Source of the DNA: Rhyacichthys aspro
Lineage: Eukaryota > Chordata > Actinopteri > Gobiiformes > Rhyacichthyidae
Assembly: GCA_036850595.1 (NCBI GenBank)
Contig: CM072155.1
Location: 11,286,256 to 11,350,255 of the forward strand
Direction of reading: 5' to 3'
DNA length: 64,000 nt
Below are positions 28,101-38,609 of the stretch, in pieces (positions within the stretch are counted from its first letter, which is position 1; the number at the start of each line of letters is the position of its first letter). Below the pieces are notes generated by a model. It did no database searches. It had not been told where the DNA came from and worked only from the letters and a program-made list of their open reading frames with translations. Position numbers and translations under genes: made by a program.

Positions 28101-31100
28101 ACAACCGATGCTTGTTATCGAGTCACTAATGGTGTTTCTTCTCGTCTCGGCAGCACATGAATAGCAGAAGGCACAAGGATAGACTGGCCGGAAAGCCCCC
28201 CAAACCCAAATTTACCCCACACAGCAAGAGCCAACCAAGCTCCAGCTTAGCGGTAAGTCAGCGTAAAGACACAGACAAACAAATCACACAGCAACACAAG
28301 GAAGACAAAACAAATGTAATTGCCTTCCCACTAACAGCAGATACGCTTGAACATGGCGCACACATGTCCCAAATTGGAATATATTCAGCTCAGCTTGTAA
28401 GCTAATGCATTTTTAAACACCAGTTTCAATTTATCTACAGCTAACTTGTTTAACCCTCTGAGGTACAAGCCAATTTGTTCTGTGTTTGGTCTGCCTGCTG
28501 TTTTTGGGTAATAATGCTTGTAAACTTTAATCCTTTAATAAAAAATAAAGCTGTTCTATGTGATCTGTCACCTGCAGTCCACTCATGTCACAATATAGAA
28601 CACAATGAAAGATTTACCAACAACCAACCAATGCAACAATTGTGTCTAGGATTTTTTTTCTATTCTTCATCAATGACAAGACGTTTCATTTTTTATTTTT
28701 CACTTTAGACAAAATTATAATGCAGTAATTAAAACACAGGCAGTGGCAAAGACAGTGTCTTTATATAATGGCATGTAATGGCATTTTTCACTGTACCCAG
28801 GGCTCAACCAGGAGCCACTGGCCAAAAAATGAGGCACAACCTGTTTTGGTGACAGATCTATACTGACACAACACTAACGCAAGACTTTTAATACAGATAA
28901 TTATTACAACAGTGTTACCAGTGTTATCCTGGAAATTTAGAAAGTAGCTGACTTTGAAAATAATCTATGGTCCTGGAATACTCCTCAAATTTTAATAGAT
29001 TTAGTGTTTTTGAAATCCATATGGCTTTGGATAAGCAAAAGCAGCAAACTCAATGGGAACCTTTAGTTTGAGTTTGACCCTCTGAGGCTGCTGTATTTTG
29101 TCGAGTGGAGCTTAAACAAAAGCAGATGAGCCCATACATTATATATGTAGATGCCCTATTGGCCCGTTGCCACGACACTTCAGCATCGCCACCATTTTGG
29201 ACCAGGCAGACAGGACCAAAATATTAACAAATACAAGTACAGAGGGAGCTCTTGTTTTTATGAATAAAATGAACTATAACATTCACACGGTTTTACAACA
29301 GCACTACCAAATAATCTTATAAAAGTCAAACAAAAGAACAACAAAATGGCAAATCTTACTTGTGAAATGTAAATCCCTGAGACCTGGTTTGGATTGTGCT
29401 CTGGCTGGAGCAGCCCCAAGCTTCACACGGGACTCCGGCATTTTTTTTTCGAGAGAGAGACAGCAAATGCAAAATTCAGCTCTGACCTAACACTACTTGT
29501 TTATCTCTTCAGTCAGCTGAGTAGCCCCGTCACTGATGTGCTGTGAAAGGGCCTGGTCCAATATGCCGGCGACTTTGACGTACGCTCCAAGAGCCAAAGC
29601 TGCGTCTACGTATATAACGTCTGTGCAGATGAAAATAGTGAGAATAATTCCACATGATTTCTAAACATATACAGTACAACAAATGTAGAAAAAAAATGAA
29701 ATATCACTACTTTGACTTAAAATGCCCTCTCAGACCTCCACAAAATCCACTGAACTTTACAACCAATTTTGAAAACTCTGAAAGGGCTGTAGCTGCATGT
29801 TCTTGCATTGTTATAGTGCCGTGTTTATCATACATCATTTTGAGTTTTTACAAGTACTGGATAATCTTTGAAATCATGCGACACAAACCTCAGGGGGTTA
29901 ACCTTACAAAACAAAACAATGAATTAAATAAATCTCACTTGTTATGACGGCCTGCTTGTACGCCTGTCGTAAAGGTTAAGCGCACTGTTGTCCTCGATGA
30001 GTCCCCTAGCCCTGAGACAGGTCTAAAATAGTCCTTCATTTTAGTCCTGCACTGACCAGCTCTGACAACAGCAGCCTGAATCAGCACTCCAGATTAATCA
30101 CTTCTTTGCACCTGTCATATACGCACCTCCCTCCCCATCTCTCCCTGTCCTCCCTCCTCCATCCTGCAGAACGTGAGGTGGAGTGGCTATGCAGGCGTGG
30201 CTGTGTCTGCCATGAAGAAAGCCTTCAGCCAGTACAACCTCACCTCCCTCTCCTCGCAGGTCAGTGGCAGGAGAGGCCGAGTCTGGGGCTGCAGGGCGAG
30301 AGCTTCAGATGGCTCGACTTTAGGCCTGGCCATGGTTCAGGGGACTGAGCAGAGAGTCATGATGAATATATGTGAAAAAAACAAATGAAAAGTTCAGATT
30401 TTTACATTATGGTGTGTTGTACTCACAGCTGATACAATGAATGAACATTAGCTTGTATTGACAGAGAATGCAGGATATTTGGGGCTACTCCAGTGTAACA
30501 TTTTCAGTTAAAAAAAAAACAAGAGCAAATTTAGGGCACAATAAAAAGTTTTTCATTAAAATAATTTAAAGCAAACACCTTTTAACCTTTTACCTTTTTA
30601 AGTAACCTTATACCTCAAAATATGGAGCTTGAAAATCATTAAAATAACAACTAAAACTGCATCCTAACATCTTGACAGAATGATAAATGCCACCAGCATC
30701 CATCACTAAGGTACAAATTTGCATCACGTTACATACTGTGTTTTAATAGAATAGGCATATGCATTCTGAAGAGGATGGATCTTATATGTCCATTGGCCAC
30801 TGCTGCTCTGTTGTTGCATTTAGAAGGTCCATCTTGTTCAATATAAATATAGTTCTTTCAACTTGAATTATTAAAAGAAGAATTACTAGGATTATATTGT
30901 TCAACTAGGTTTAAAAAAAATACTAGATTTTATGTTAAATGGATCTTGCTACAGAGGTTGAAGTTCTCAGACAACTCTAGCTGATTTTGAATATCCATTA
31001 ACTTATACTCACAGAGATCATCACAAGTCAGTTGTTGGGCTTAATCTTGGCCAGAATTAAATTTTCAGTTCAGCATCATACTATACATTTGTGCTCTATA

Positions 31101-32161
31101 ACAGCATGTAGAGGATGGTTCATCCTCATCGTCATTTACTCATCCATCTTGTTGAAAAAGTGTCTTTTAAAAAAAAACTAGGTTAAGGTAACTTAGAAAG
31201 TATTATTTAAACTTGTTTCTTTTAAATGGAAACTTTAATGAGACAAGATGTAGCCTCGTGCTCACTTCCATTCCTGTACATCTAAGATATGTTTTTAAGT
31301 GCTCCTGGTGCAGAGGCTGAGGTGCTCAAACAACTGTAGCTGATTGCAACAACAACAGCTTTAATTTGCAGAGGAAGTTGATTATTTGGGAAAGTAATTT
31401 AAGGCAAGGTAAGAAAGGCTAATGTTCATTCATGAAAACAGTATCAGTGCCACCTTAATACCCACAGAATCTGAACTGCTTCTCTGATTTCATGTTGCTT
31501 TAAAGCAAATGTCTGCCTTGTCCTCGTTAAAATAGGCTATCCACATGCTATATTATGAGCAATAGCCTGTGTGTTCATTTTTTGTGTGTGATTAATGTTC
31601 ATGCAACAAGTGAAAACCAGGTCTGGTGTTTGTTAAACAGCAGTGAACATGGAAAGTAGGGAAGTGCAGCTAACATTAGCCTCTTTTATGCTCCTTTCTG
31701 TGTTACTGGTGATATCTCTCACCGGTATCCAGGATATATCCAGTATATCAACCACTTCACACCCTCCATGAAAGTATTACACCTTAATTTGAGGTGAGAT
31801 GCATTACCCACAAGACAACAAAAAGTGAGCATAAAAGGGACTATTGAATGTGTGCAAACCATGAGTTTGGGAAACATGTTTGCCTGATAATCGTCTCACG
31901 TCCTGCCACTCCCTGTCCTGTCTTCTCCAGACCAAACTGGCCTTGCAGAAGCAGCTGACCAAGAGCTTGACCACCGGCTTCCTGCCCAACCCCCTCACCC
32001 CACCGACTCTGTGCACCGTGGCCACCAACCCACTGGCTCTGCGCCACCCAGTGGGCACCACCACGTTCATCCAGACCCCTTTCCTGGGCCCCGCGTTGTT
32101 TCGGCCGGCCCCGGGGCCACTGCGGGCCACACATACACCCATCATCTTCTCCCCCTACTAA
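4166..32161 (+). CDS. znf385c: Zinc finger protein 385C (5' part outside the window)
   Basis: Coding exons read as 4166-4308, 11991-12101, 18599-18812, 25672-26043, 26361-26548, 28154-28252 and 31931-32161 (stop), with a possible extra exon at 30170-30259. All joins have AG/GT signals and consistent phase. The product has three matrin/U1-type C2H2 fingers with C-x2-C-x12-H-x5-H spacing: CNIC...H...H across exons 11991/18599, CPVC...H...H across 25672/26361, and CEVC...H...H across 26361/28154. Each finger is cut by an intron. The family hallmarks [23 protein letters not shown] and a C-terminus ending in SPY are visible. ZNF385 proteins are nuclear and bind nucleic acid, but the function of ZNF385C itself is poorly known. 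The choice of C over A, B or D rests on the [11 protein letters not shown] tail and on its position beside NKIRAS2. An internal ATG at 11991 could start a shorter isoform. The exon at 18599 carries an Arg/Asp/Glu-rich tract between fingers 1 and 2. Confidence 0.88.
4863..5400. mobile_element. hAT-type non-autonomous transposon with perfect 8-bp target duplication
   Basis: The left end reads CAGGGGTGGGCAATT and the right end ATGCCCAGGTCTG, which are imperfect inverted repeats. Flanking bases 4855-4862 and 5401-5408 are both ATCTACAG, an exact 8-bp target-site duplication as expected for hAT insertion. The interior carries the AGGGCCACA and TGTGGCCCCCGGGCC blocks common in fish hAT-derived repeats and has no transposase frame. 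It sits in the 7.7-kb ZNF385C intron. Confidence 0.85.
6352..6704 (-). mobile_element. Relic of an hAT transposon with transposase fragment
   Basis: Positions 6352-6490 match the usual fish hAT terminal sequence (GTGTCACACTCATTTTAGTTCAGGGGCCACA followed by a region about gggctgaaccagtaaa). Adjoining it on the minus strand, 6704-6495 encodes a short open piece with [20 protein letters not shown] and KAAEI, the pattern of the N-terminal part of hAT-family transposases. No catalytic region follows, so the copy is inactive. Confidence 0.6.
11265..11624. mobile_element. MITE of the TTAAAGGTGCA family
   Basis: The left end is TTAAAGGTGCATTGTGTAAAA. The right end, reversed, begins GTTAAAGGGTAGA, then a T-run and ACACAAAACC, giving imperfect terminal inverted repeats around about 320 bp of non-coding sequence. 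The same terminus recurs at 26077-26307. Short terminal TTA/TAA bases fit a Harbinger-like target, but the superfamily is inferred. It sits in the 4309-11990 intron. Confidence 0.6.
12769..13229. mobile_element. hAT-type non-autonomous transposon, second copy
   Basis: The left end is CAGGAGTGGGCAAAC and the right end GTTTGCCCACCACTG, a nearly perfect 15-bp inverted repeat. The flanks are TTTTAACT (12761-12768) and CTTTAACT (13230-13237), an 8-bp duplication with one mismatch. The GGGCCACA and TGTGGCCCCCGGACC blocks near the ends show it belongs to the same family as the 4863-5400 copy. It is non-coding and lies in the ZNF385C intron after the exon at 11991-12101. Confidence 0.8.
15016..15090. 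repeat. Fragment of a tRNA-related SINE-like repeat
   Basis: The fragment begins TTTTGCCTTTATTTGAGAGTAGATTGTAGATAGAC, which parallels the left part of the longer copy at 15700-15840 (TTTTGCCTTTATTAGC...AGTGTAGACAGAC). Only the left half is recognisable. It lies in a ZNF385C intron about 700 bp from its relative, in the same orientation. Confidence 0.5.
15700..15840 (-). repeat. SINE-like repeat with tRNA B-box remnant
   Basis: The right half reads CCGTAATCGAACCCAGGTCGC; its complement contains GGTTCGATTAC, close to the pol III B-box. This is followed by a ...GTGCTTTACTTGTGAGCCAC block as in tRNA-derived fish repeats. It is read as a tRNA-derived element lying on the minus strand. It does not fold as an intact tRNA, so it is not called a tRNA gene. 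Confidence 0.55.
19655..19765 (-). repeat. Degenerate third copy of the SINE-like repeat
   Basis: CTGGGATTTGGCCCCAGTCAGTC followed by TGTGGTACATGCTCTACTTGTTGAACCTCTAAGG matches the right half of the 15700-15840 element base for base at most positions. It is shorter and more decayed than that copy. Confidence 0.45.
21108..21820. repeat. Diverged direct repeats (21108-21165 and 21758-21820)
   Basis: Both segments run CATTAGCT-CTC...CACTC, then GTTGTCATTTA, then ATTTCAGGTG. Both are followed by a pyrimidine-rich stretch with CTCCACTT. The copies are about 650 bp apart in the same direction inside the 18813-25671 intron of ZNF385C. The class is unknown. Confidence 0.45.
23838..23880. repeat. Short fragment shared with the LINE-like tail at 48935-48976
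   Basis: AGCTCTTGGTTGGATATAAACTGTAACCATGACGA is nearly identical to a segment of the repeat in the DNAJC7-ODAD4 spacer. The same orientation and high identity mark it as a piece of one interspersed repeat family. Confidence 0.5.
26077..26307. mobile_element. MITE of the TTAAAGGTGCA family filling a short ZNF385C intron
   Basis: The left end TTAAAGGTGCAGTGTGCAGTTTT and right end AACTTTACACAGTGCACCTTTAA are inverted repeats of over 20 bp. The element takes up about 231 of the 317 bases between the exons ending at 26043 and starting at 26361. The reading frame of the upstream exon stays open through most of it to a stop at 26283-26285. Confidence 0.75.
28450..29901. mobile_element. piggyBac-type non-autonomous element with TTAA ends
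   Basis: TTAA (28450-28453) is followed by CCCTCTGAGGT. The other end is ACCTCAGGGGG followed by TTAA (29898-29901). TTAA target duplications with inner CCC...GGG inverted repeats are the signature of piggyBac transposons. The 1.44-kb interior has no recognisable transposase. It makes up most of the intron between the ZNF385C exon ending at 28252 and the candidate exon at 30170. Confidence 0.7.
30170..30259 (+). CDS. znf385c: Candidate 30-codon cassette exon of ZNF385C
   Basis: The segment is preceded by a long pyrimidine tract ending in tcctgcag and followed by gtcagt. It is exactly 90 bp, starts and ends in phase 0, and is open, so it can be included or skipped between exons 28154-28252 and 31931-32161 without changing the frame. 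The encoded stretch includes [17 protein letters not shown] do not recognise this peptide in mammalian ZNF385 proteins from memory. It could be a fish-specific alternative exon or a chance open segment. Upstream it is bordered by a piggyBac-type element that ends 268 bp before it. Confidence 0.5.
30952..31347. repeat. Diverged direct repeats in the last ZNF385C intron
   Basis: CAGAGGTTGAAGTTCTCAGACAACTCTAGCTGATT (30952-30990) matches CAGAGGCTGAGGTGCTCAAACAACTGTAGCTGATT (31311-31347). The copies are about 360 bp apart in the same orientation, with weaker similarity just upstream of each. Confidence 0.5.
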
Positions 32162-33015
32162 AGACTTGACTCACCTCCATCTGAGCTCCACAATCCTCTA
32201 CCACACCCTCCTTCAGTGTGACCTCGTCCCAAAAGGCCACATGCAAACTATGCAGCCCCCCTCTGACTTAAGATGGAGATAGTGCACAAGTCTTGACGCT
32301 CGGTTCGCCACAAGTCTCGAGTTGTTCCTTTTAAATCAAGGCCAAGACTCCATCATGCCTTCTCCTTGCTCCTCTTATCATGACCTAGGGAGCAGGACCG
32401 GCCTCCAGACAGTGACTGGTGCACAGAGGCCGCTTTTATAGCCATTTCATGGGTCAACATAGCTTGGATTATGGATATTATTGTGTAATTTATTAGAAAG
32501 CAAAGATAGAGAACTCTAGATGTATGTTTAGTGTGGTTGCCACAAAATAAGGTCCCTTTACTTGATGCTATTTTAAGATTTTTAACTTATTAAGAGGTTA
32601 TAAGGAAGGTGCTTAGATCATAGGATACAACGCAGCTGAAAGTGAGGCATCAAATCTAGTCTTGTTGATCAGTGTTTTCACCTGATAAGCTCAACTTGCC
32701 AATGTGTGAAGATTTGTCTTTAAGCATCCCCATTTTTAGCTTGAAACACCTCAAATTTATTTGCAAAACCTAGACATAGATTCTCCTATTATTTTAATGT
32801 CCCGTCAAATATAGAACTGGAGACCTTTTTTTTATTATTTACAAACCTACTTCAGTAAAATGAGTTCATAACCCTACTGAAGCACATGCAGCACCACCTT
32901 GTTCTTGCAACATAGCTTTTGACTGCTCTTACAGTGAGTAATTCAAAAATAAATATAAAATAAATCACAGTCACTTCATAAATTGTAATAAACATAAACC
33001 ATATAAAGTTAAGCA

Positions 33016-33052
33016 GTAGTAGATTTAATATACTGTATATTAAATCCACTAC
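33016..33052. repeat. Near-perfect hairpin in the ZNF385C 3' UTR region
   Basis: The left arm 33016-33032 and right arm 33036-33052 are 17 bases long and match at 16, with the loop CTG. The arms contain ATTTAATATA. In RNA this would fold into a compact stem. It is too short for a typical microRNA precursor. Confidence 0.65.
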
Positions 33053-35125
33053 AGTGAACATTTGTTTTCCCTAACACAATGTCTCCAAGCTCTTAACAAT
33101 TAAACCTTTTTTTCTGTTTCTCTCTGAGTCACATTCATAGCCCTTCAGATTTGTCTTCTCTGGGATTAAGCTCTCATTAAAGCCCAGAAAAGGTCAGCTT
33201 GTCATCTTGACTTGAGTTTCAATTTGCAAATGTGTCTCTGGAATGATTTCTTTCTGCTCCAGTGCTTCAGACTTAGTTGCAGCTTGAACACAATGCTGTG
33301 GTCAAACTGCAAAGCAATACTCCCTCAGCTTCAGACCTCTCTTTGTGTCGACTAATATTCTTTGTAATTCCCTTCACTCTGCTCCTGTCATTTTGCTTTT
33401 TTCTCTTGATTTTCTTCAGTGTTATCTCAGCCTGCAATGACGACGCCACAAAAGCCTCCTCCAACACACAAATATTGAGAATACAAGTTTCTTGAAGAAC
33501 TGATGTTATTTTGGAGCTTAATGAAAAGTTTGGGTGACAGTAGGTGGAGAGACTTGCTCAATCAGTTCTTGATTGGCATCTCATTGCAGCGTCTGTGCAC
33601 AGCGTGGGCAGGAACAAAGCACAGTGCCATGGCAACCACATTAAAAGCACCTTAAAACTGATTTACTTATAAAAGCAATGAACATTGTGTTAGTAGTCAC
33701 ATTTTTTTGCTGTACTGTAGATGTATATTTTCAATCTCATGTTAAGTAATATCTCTTTGATTAGAAAAAAACAATCAGGTGAGAATGGTGACATTATCCA
33801 TGACAAGTCTCACATTTGAAGCAATACATTCAGTATTTTTTGTTTACAACGTGTTTTCACTGTGTCAATGGCTTTATCTACTCTATACTGTATTCTGTAA
33901 CATTGTTTTACAGCCAAAGGCCAACTCCGATTTGTCAGTGAGGAGTAAAAAGACAAGCTGAGCCTGACGGTGTTGCCCTTGACGCTCACGGTCAGCCCCC
34001 AGTGTTGTGATCCCGGGCCGAGCTGTTCCATTTTTAGCTGCTTTTGAAGGGTGCTTTAGCGCCGTATGACATTGCTTTTGTTTCACTTTTGGTTTTTAAA
34101 GTGGAGCGGGAGAACTTTTTGTATGACTTCCACTGAGCAGACATCAAAAGACAAGTGTTTGGGAGAAGTGTCACAAGTGCAACATCGAGCGTCGGTTTGA
34201 TGTCCACGCCCTGTGCTTTCTCCTCATCCGACCCGGGACATAGACAAATATAAAAACTCCCTCGGCCAAAACAGACTCCTGGCGATGCCTCATGAGGACT
34301 TGACATCATCATTGTCCTTCAAACAACACTCATACCAAATCATGTTCTCTCAGATATGGAGCAAACCCTATGCATTTCCATTGTGCAATATGTATAGTTG
34401 TCTGTGATGCAGCAGTGCCATCTGTTGTGCAAACCCTGTAATTGCCATCCAGTTGTAGTGCTTTATACAAAACTTTCTGGTCCAATGTGCATTTCCATCT
34501 GAGCCTCCCGTCACATGTCTTTTCTGGGTAAGTGAAGTCGTCAGGTCTCTTGTTAAACTGATGTGGTCCTCCCCAACGACTCAGTGAACCAGCCAGCCTT
34601 GAATCTTCACTCTTGTTTCTCTTGCTCAGTGGGAACTCTCACCTAAATCTTTCTTAAAACTTTAGAAAAAGGCAGATTATATGTAGAAAACTTAGAGTAA
34701 CTATAAAGTTTTATCAGAGTTGCTATTGTTATCTGTATCCTAATAAACAGCTATGGTAGAAGAGAGTAGATTACGTTATAGAGCGACATACAGGGACGAG
34801 ACAAAACGCTTTGCTTTGCTTTTTTTTTCATTTGTCATTTTTTAAAAGAAAATATTTAAAATCATTATTTGAGTGTTGTTTTTTTCTTGACTGATTTGTT
34901 AATAATCAAATTCAAGGCCTTTTTTAAGACTATTTCCTTAACGTGACATTAGCCAGGCCTTCTCAGGGGTGACAGGTCGAACTAACGCTACCATGACCAT
35001 GACACATTCAGGGTATCCCTCCACGGCTCCATTACAGAGAGCAGGAAACACTGTACACATGGATGGACTGTCAAAATAAACTTACAGTGCTGTACCATAG
35101 AACGGATAAGGAAAGGATTTTGGAA

Positions 35126-35131
35126 AATAAA
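35126..35131 (+). terminator. Probable poly(A) signal of ZNF385C
   Basis: AATAAA is followed after about 45 bases by a GT-rich stretch (about 35170-35195, including tgtgtgttttc), the usual downstream element. An earlier AATAAA lies at 35075-35080. Use of either would give a 3' UTR of about 2.9-3.0 kb after the stop at 32161, which is typical for this family. I see no stronger candidate earlier. Confidence 0.5.
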
Positions 35132-35435
35132 GCTTTTAGAACTTGTACAAATGGCTTTAATGATTCTCTGTATGTGTCAAAGTGTGTGTTTTCTACTTGA
35201 AATGAAGGGTCGATTACTAAAAATGTTACTACGTCAACACTGGGTCATAAAAGAAAGCACTGACTTCAGGATTTAAGGTTTAAAAAAACAAGACTGGGCA
35301 TTTCTTTGTGTTCAAGACAAAGACAAAGGAATTAAAGTATACTAAGAATAATAGCCTTTCTAACATCTATAGGTCGCACTCATTGGGAAAGATGTTTCTG
35401 ATTTTCTCTAGGAGCACAAAATCAGTATAAGTTAG

Positions 35436-35632
35436 TGCCTCTGCTCTGCTGCCCTCAGGAGTCGCACAGTGGGGGATCTGCATGAGTAAACTGGTAATGT
35501 TTTTATACCAGATGCCCTTCCTGACATAACCTTTGACATTTTAACCAGACTTTGGACCAGCACAGATATGGTAGTAAGGGGACTCAAACCCCCAGTCTCC
35601 CACACCAAAGATTGAGTCCTCTAACCAAGATA
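35436..35632. repeat. Fish interspersed repeat (ATGCCCTTCCTGACATAACC family)
   Basis: The order CTCTGCTGCCCTCAGGAGTCGCAC, ACCAGATGCCCTTCCTGACATAACC, TTTGGACCAGCAC, GGGGACTCAAACCCCCAGTCTCCCACACC and CTCTAACCA is that of a repeat common in teleost genomes. It is decayed, has no coding potential, and its class was not determined. Confidence 0.6.
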
Positions 35633-35759
35633 TGCATAATTTAACCAAATCAGTTTTACAGCAACCAGAGTTAACCAAAATAACAAACAATAAACAGTAA
35701 TAATGCTAAAATAAATGCATTTTAAATACCAATCCAAACAATACATTCAAACAGAGTGA

Positions 35760-36010
35760 AAAAGTGTCAAAAGCCTTTCTGAATACGTAAGTCCTCAGAT
35801 TGGCTTTAAACAGAGGCAGGTCAGTGATGGTTCACAGCTCGGTGAACATTATTCCAGAGTCTGTGGCCAGCTACAAAACAGAACGTTCACCCACTGGTCC
35901 CACACCCCTTGACTCTAGGACCTCTGATAGATAGTCTAACCCAAACCCTGCAGAGCGCACACGTCTGGGTTGATGGGCTTAAATCTCACATAAATAAGAA
36001 GGTGTTTTGC
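35760..36010. repeat. Fish interspersed repeat (TTCCAGAGTCTGTGGCC family)
   Basis: The segment runs AAAGCCTTTCTGAATACGTAAGTC, GGCTTTAAACAGAGGCAGGTCAGTGATGG, ATTCCAGAGTCTGTGGCCAGCTAC, then CTCTAGGACCTCTGAT and CACACGTCTGGGTTGATGGG. I recognise this order as a repeat frequent in fish introns. Its class is uncertain and it is decayed here. Confidence 0.5.
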
Positions 36011-36175
36011 AGTAGCTGTTTTGTGTTCAAATCTCCCCCGTCTGTGTTGCTGCTCCTGCTCCGAGGTTGGCTGGCACACCTGCAATCAATCCCCTGCAAT
36101 CTCTGCTGCAGTACTTGAACTCGGTCTCTCCTCCAGCTCTCTGCCAGAAAGTCATTCTACCACAGAGGTGAAGAC

Positions 36176-36245
36176 TCTCTCAGTCCTCAGACCTTTGTTT
36201 TTTTATACCAAGCTTAGAAATAGCTTTGAAGACTTGCCTTTTTAT
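36176..36245 (+). repeat. Possible LINE (L2/Rex1-like) 3' coding remnant
   Basis: The frame reads LRNSFEDLPFYL, and an alternative frame resembles the LKT-LF motif at the C-terminal end of the reverse transcriptase ORF in L2-like LINEs. The piece is very short and only suggestive. Confidence 0.25.
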
Positions 36246-38609
36246 TTGTCTCTGCCCTTCCAGATCTCTGTGCCAGCCAGCCATCACCACTCCTCCACTT
36301 CAATCCTCTTACCAGCTCAAACTCCAGTCCAACCAGCCTACGTACTCTGTACACCTGCCTCCAGCCATCATCCCTTAAATCTCTTAACTATTCATATGCA
36401 AAATAATGAAAATCCTACACAAAACATCTATTTTGGTGCCACACAAGTCGTAAAGTCAGACACCAACTACTAACCAAGTCGTGCTTTTAGACAGTTTCCG
36501 AATGAAACTTTTATACCATGCTGGTTGTCTTTATTATTTTTGTGTTAAAAAACACACAGTTCAAAATGCAGTTTATGGATCTGTTTATCCAGTATGAACA
36601 ACACACAAAATGACACATTGCTGTTATTTGACATGGGATTTTGATCTTGCAGGTGCTGCTCCTGTGAGTCCAACATCTGTTCACACTCAGCTGGTCCTTT
36701 TGCACTTATTTCAGGAAACACTGTGTCGCAGCAGGATCAGTGTTAAGCCAAGACACAGAAATGAAACGGAAATCAACTTGTGTGTGTGTGAAGGCCGTTT
36801 GCATGATCGGAGTGACAGGATAATACACCTGAGTGGCTGTGACTGGGTTTATTCAAAGGCTAATATGCTTTATCTTCGTGTTATTCTTCGCAGTTGGCAA
36901 ATGACAGTACATTGTGCTCTGGCTCGGCTCCAGCTTCAGCTTCAGCAGAAAGATTTGATGCTGATGACAATGAATCATCACAAGAATTCAGCAGCTGAAC
37001 TGACTGCTGTTAAAACCCTTTGTGTTTTTGCCAACATGATGCAGCACAGTGGCTCATATTAAACCAAATGTGGTGCTGTGAAACTAACCAGTACTGAGCT
37101 CTGTAGTCTCTGTATATTTATTTCCATTAGAGGCTGTTCTTTGTTATCAAACTTAACTAAGCGTACTTACATACAGTATGCTTAATGGGTAACTTTTAGT
37201 GTAGTGACAAGCTGGGGAGCCTCAAAGAGGGTTCCAGTAGTAAAAAATGTTGAATTACTTAAATCTTGAAGTATCTTTGCACTGACTGCTTTGTTACTCT
37301 TCGTCAAGTAATACTAAGAAAAGGCAAACTACAAATAAACGACCATAAATCGACCAAAAATTACTGTATTTTGATGAGAAAAACAGCACTCTGCAGCTGA
37401 TTTAGCACGTCCAACACTTCCTGTGGCACCGATCAAAGATACGCTGTTGGGTCCCCGCTCTGACTGAAGCCACCTGAGCATCAGAAGGACACGCTGACCT
37501 TGTGACAATGTGACAGCCCTATATCCGCCATATTGATCCATTATCTTATCTAAACGCTCTCCATGGAGGGCAGGACTCCCTTATCTCTCGGTGGAGGTGG
37601 TCGGCCAGTGCCCCTTTTCAGTTAAGTGTCTGTCAGAGTAACGTTTGTGGATGTGGAGACATGTTTTAACACGTTTTAGAGACATCTGATTCATTCACTT
37701 TGAGAGATGTGGCTGTGAAGGCCAATTGTCTGTTCCTCACTGTGTAGAAAAATCATCTCAACCCTGAAAAATAGTGGTATTTTTCAGCATATTCTTTTTA
37801 AACACAAAAAAACAAAAAAGAACTCCTTTTTGTTGTTGAAATGATTCATGCTCCCTGGGCTTTCAGTACAAATGATGTGTCTCGAGGCTTGTGGGCAGCC
37901 AGTATGACAACTAACATTTGACATAACTGATGGCTGGAGGGCTGCTGATATTTCCAACCCACAGAAAAATCCTGATACGAGAGAGAAAAAAAAGCCACAG
38001 TGCCATTTAAACTGTGTGTGCTCACAGCTGTGTAGAAATTGTTTTTTTAATCTGACACTTCATGATGGCCATGTCGTGACTGTGAAAAGACTCCCGCTTC
38101 TGAAGTCCAGTTCCACTTCATAGGGTTATAAAATGCTATCTATTTTATGGTTCCCTCGGGAGAGCTGGATGCTCCGTTTCAGATGTGACGCACAACAGCT
38201 GAAGTGGATTACTGGTGGCAAAACAAGGGCAGTGTCTTGTTGCCCTGTGACTGTGACAAGAGAGTGGAAATTTCTCTTCGGTGGACAGCAGTCTAAAAGG
38301 AGGTGGTTCATAAATCACTCAGACAGGTGACACATTGATCCCCGAGTCTGGCAGAAGCTCTCACAGAGACTAGTGTTGTGAAGACTTTTATTTTTATGTG
38401 GGCACAGACAGTTATGGAGCTTTAAACTACAACAGAAGTGGCAGATACTGAAACTAAACAGCCCTGCAAAGACACAGTGATGAAGCATGGCCAGCCCTAC
38501 CCCTACTTTCCAAAGTGAAATAGGTTCTCCTTTCCTTTCCTCTCTAATCTTTGTTGGTGTGTTATTTCATGGTCCATTGTCAAATAAATGACCATTTTTG
38601 CTTCATACC

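Noticed and set aside
33016..33052. MicroRNA precursor
   Set aside because: The stem is only 17 bp with a 3-base loop, too short for Drosha/Dicer substrates.
36610..37062. 150-codon open frame between ZNF385C and NKIRAS2
   Set aside because: No recognisable motif and no splice context, and it lies in a repeat-rich spacer.
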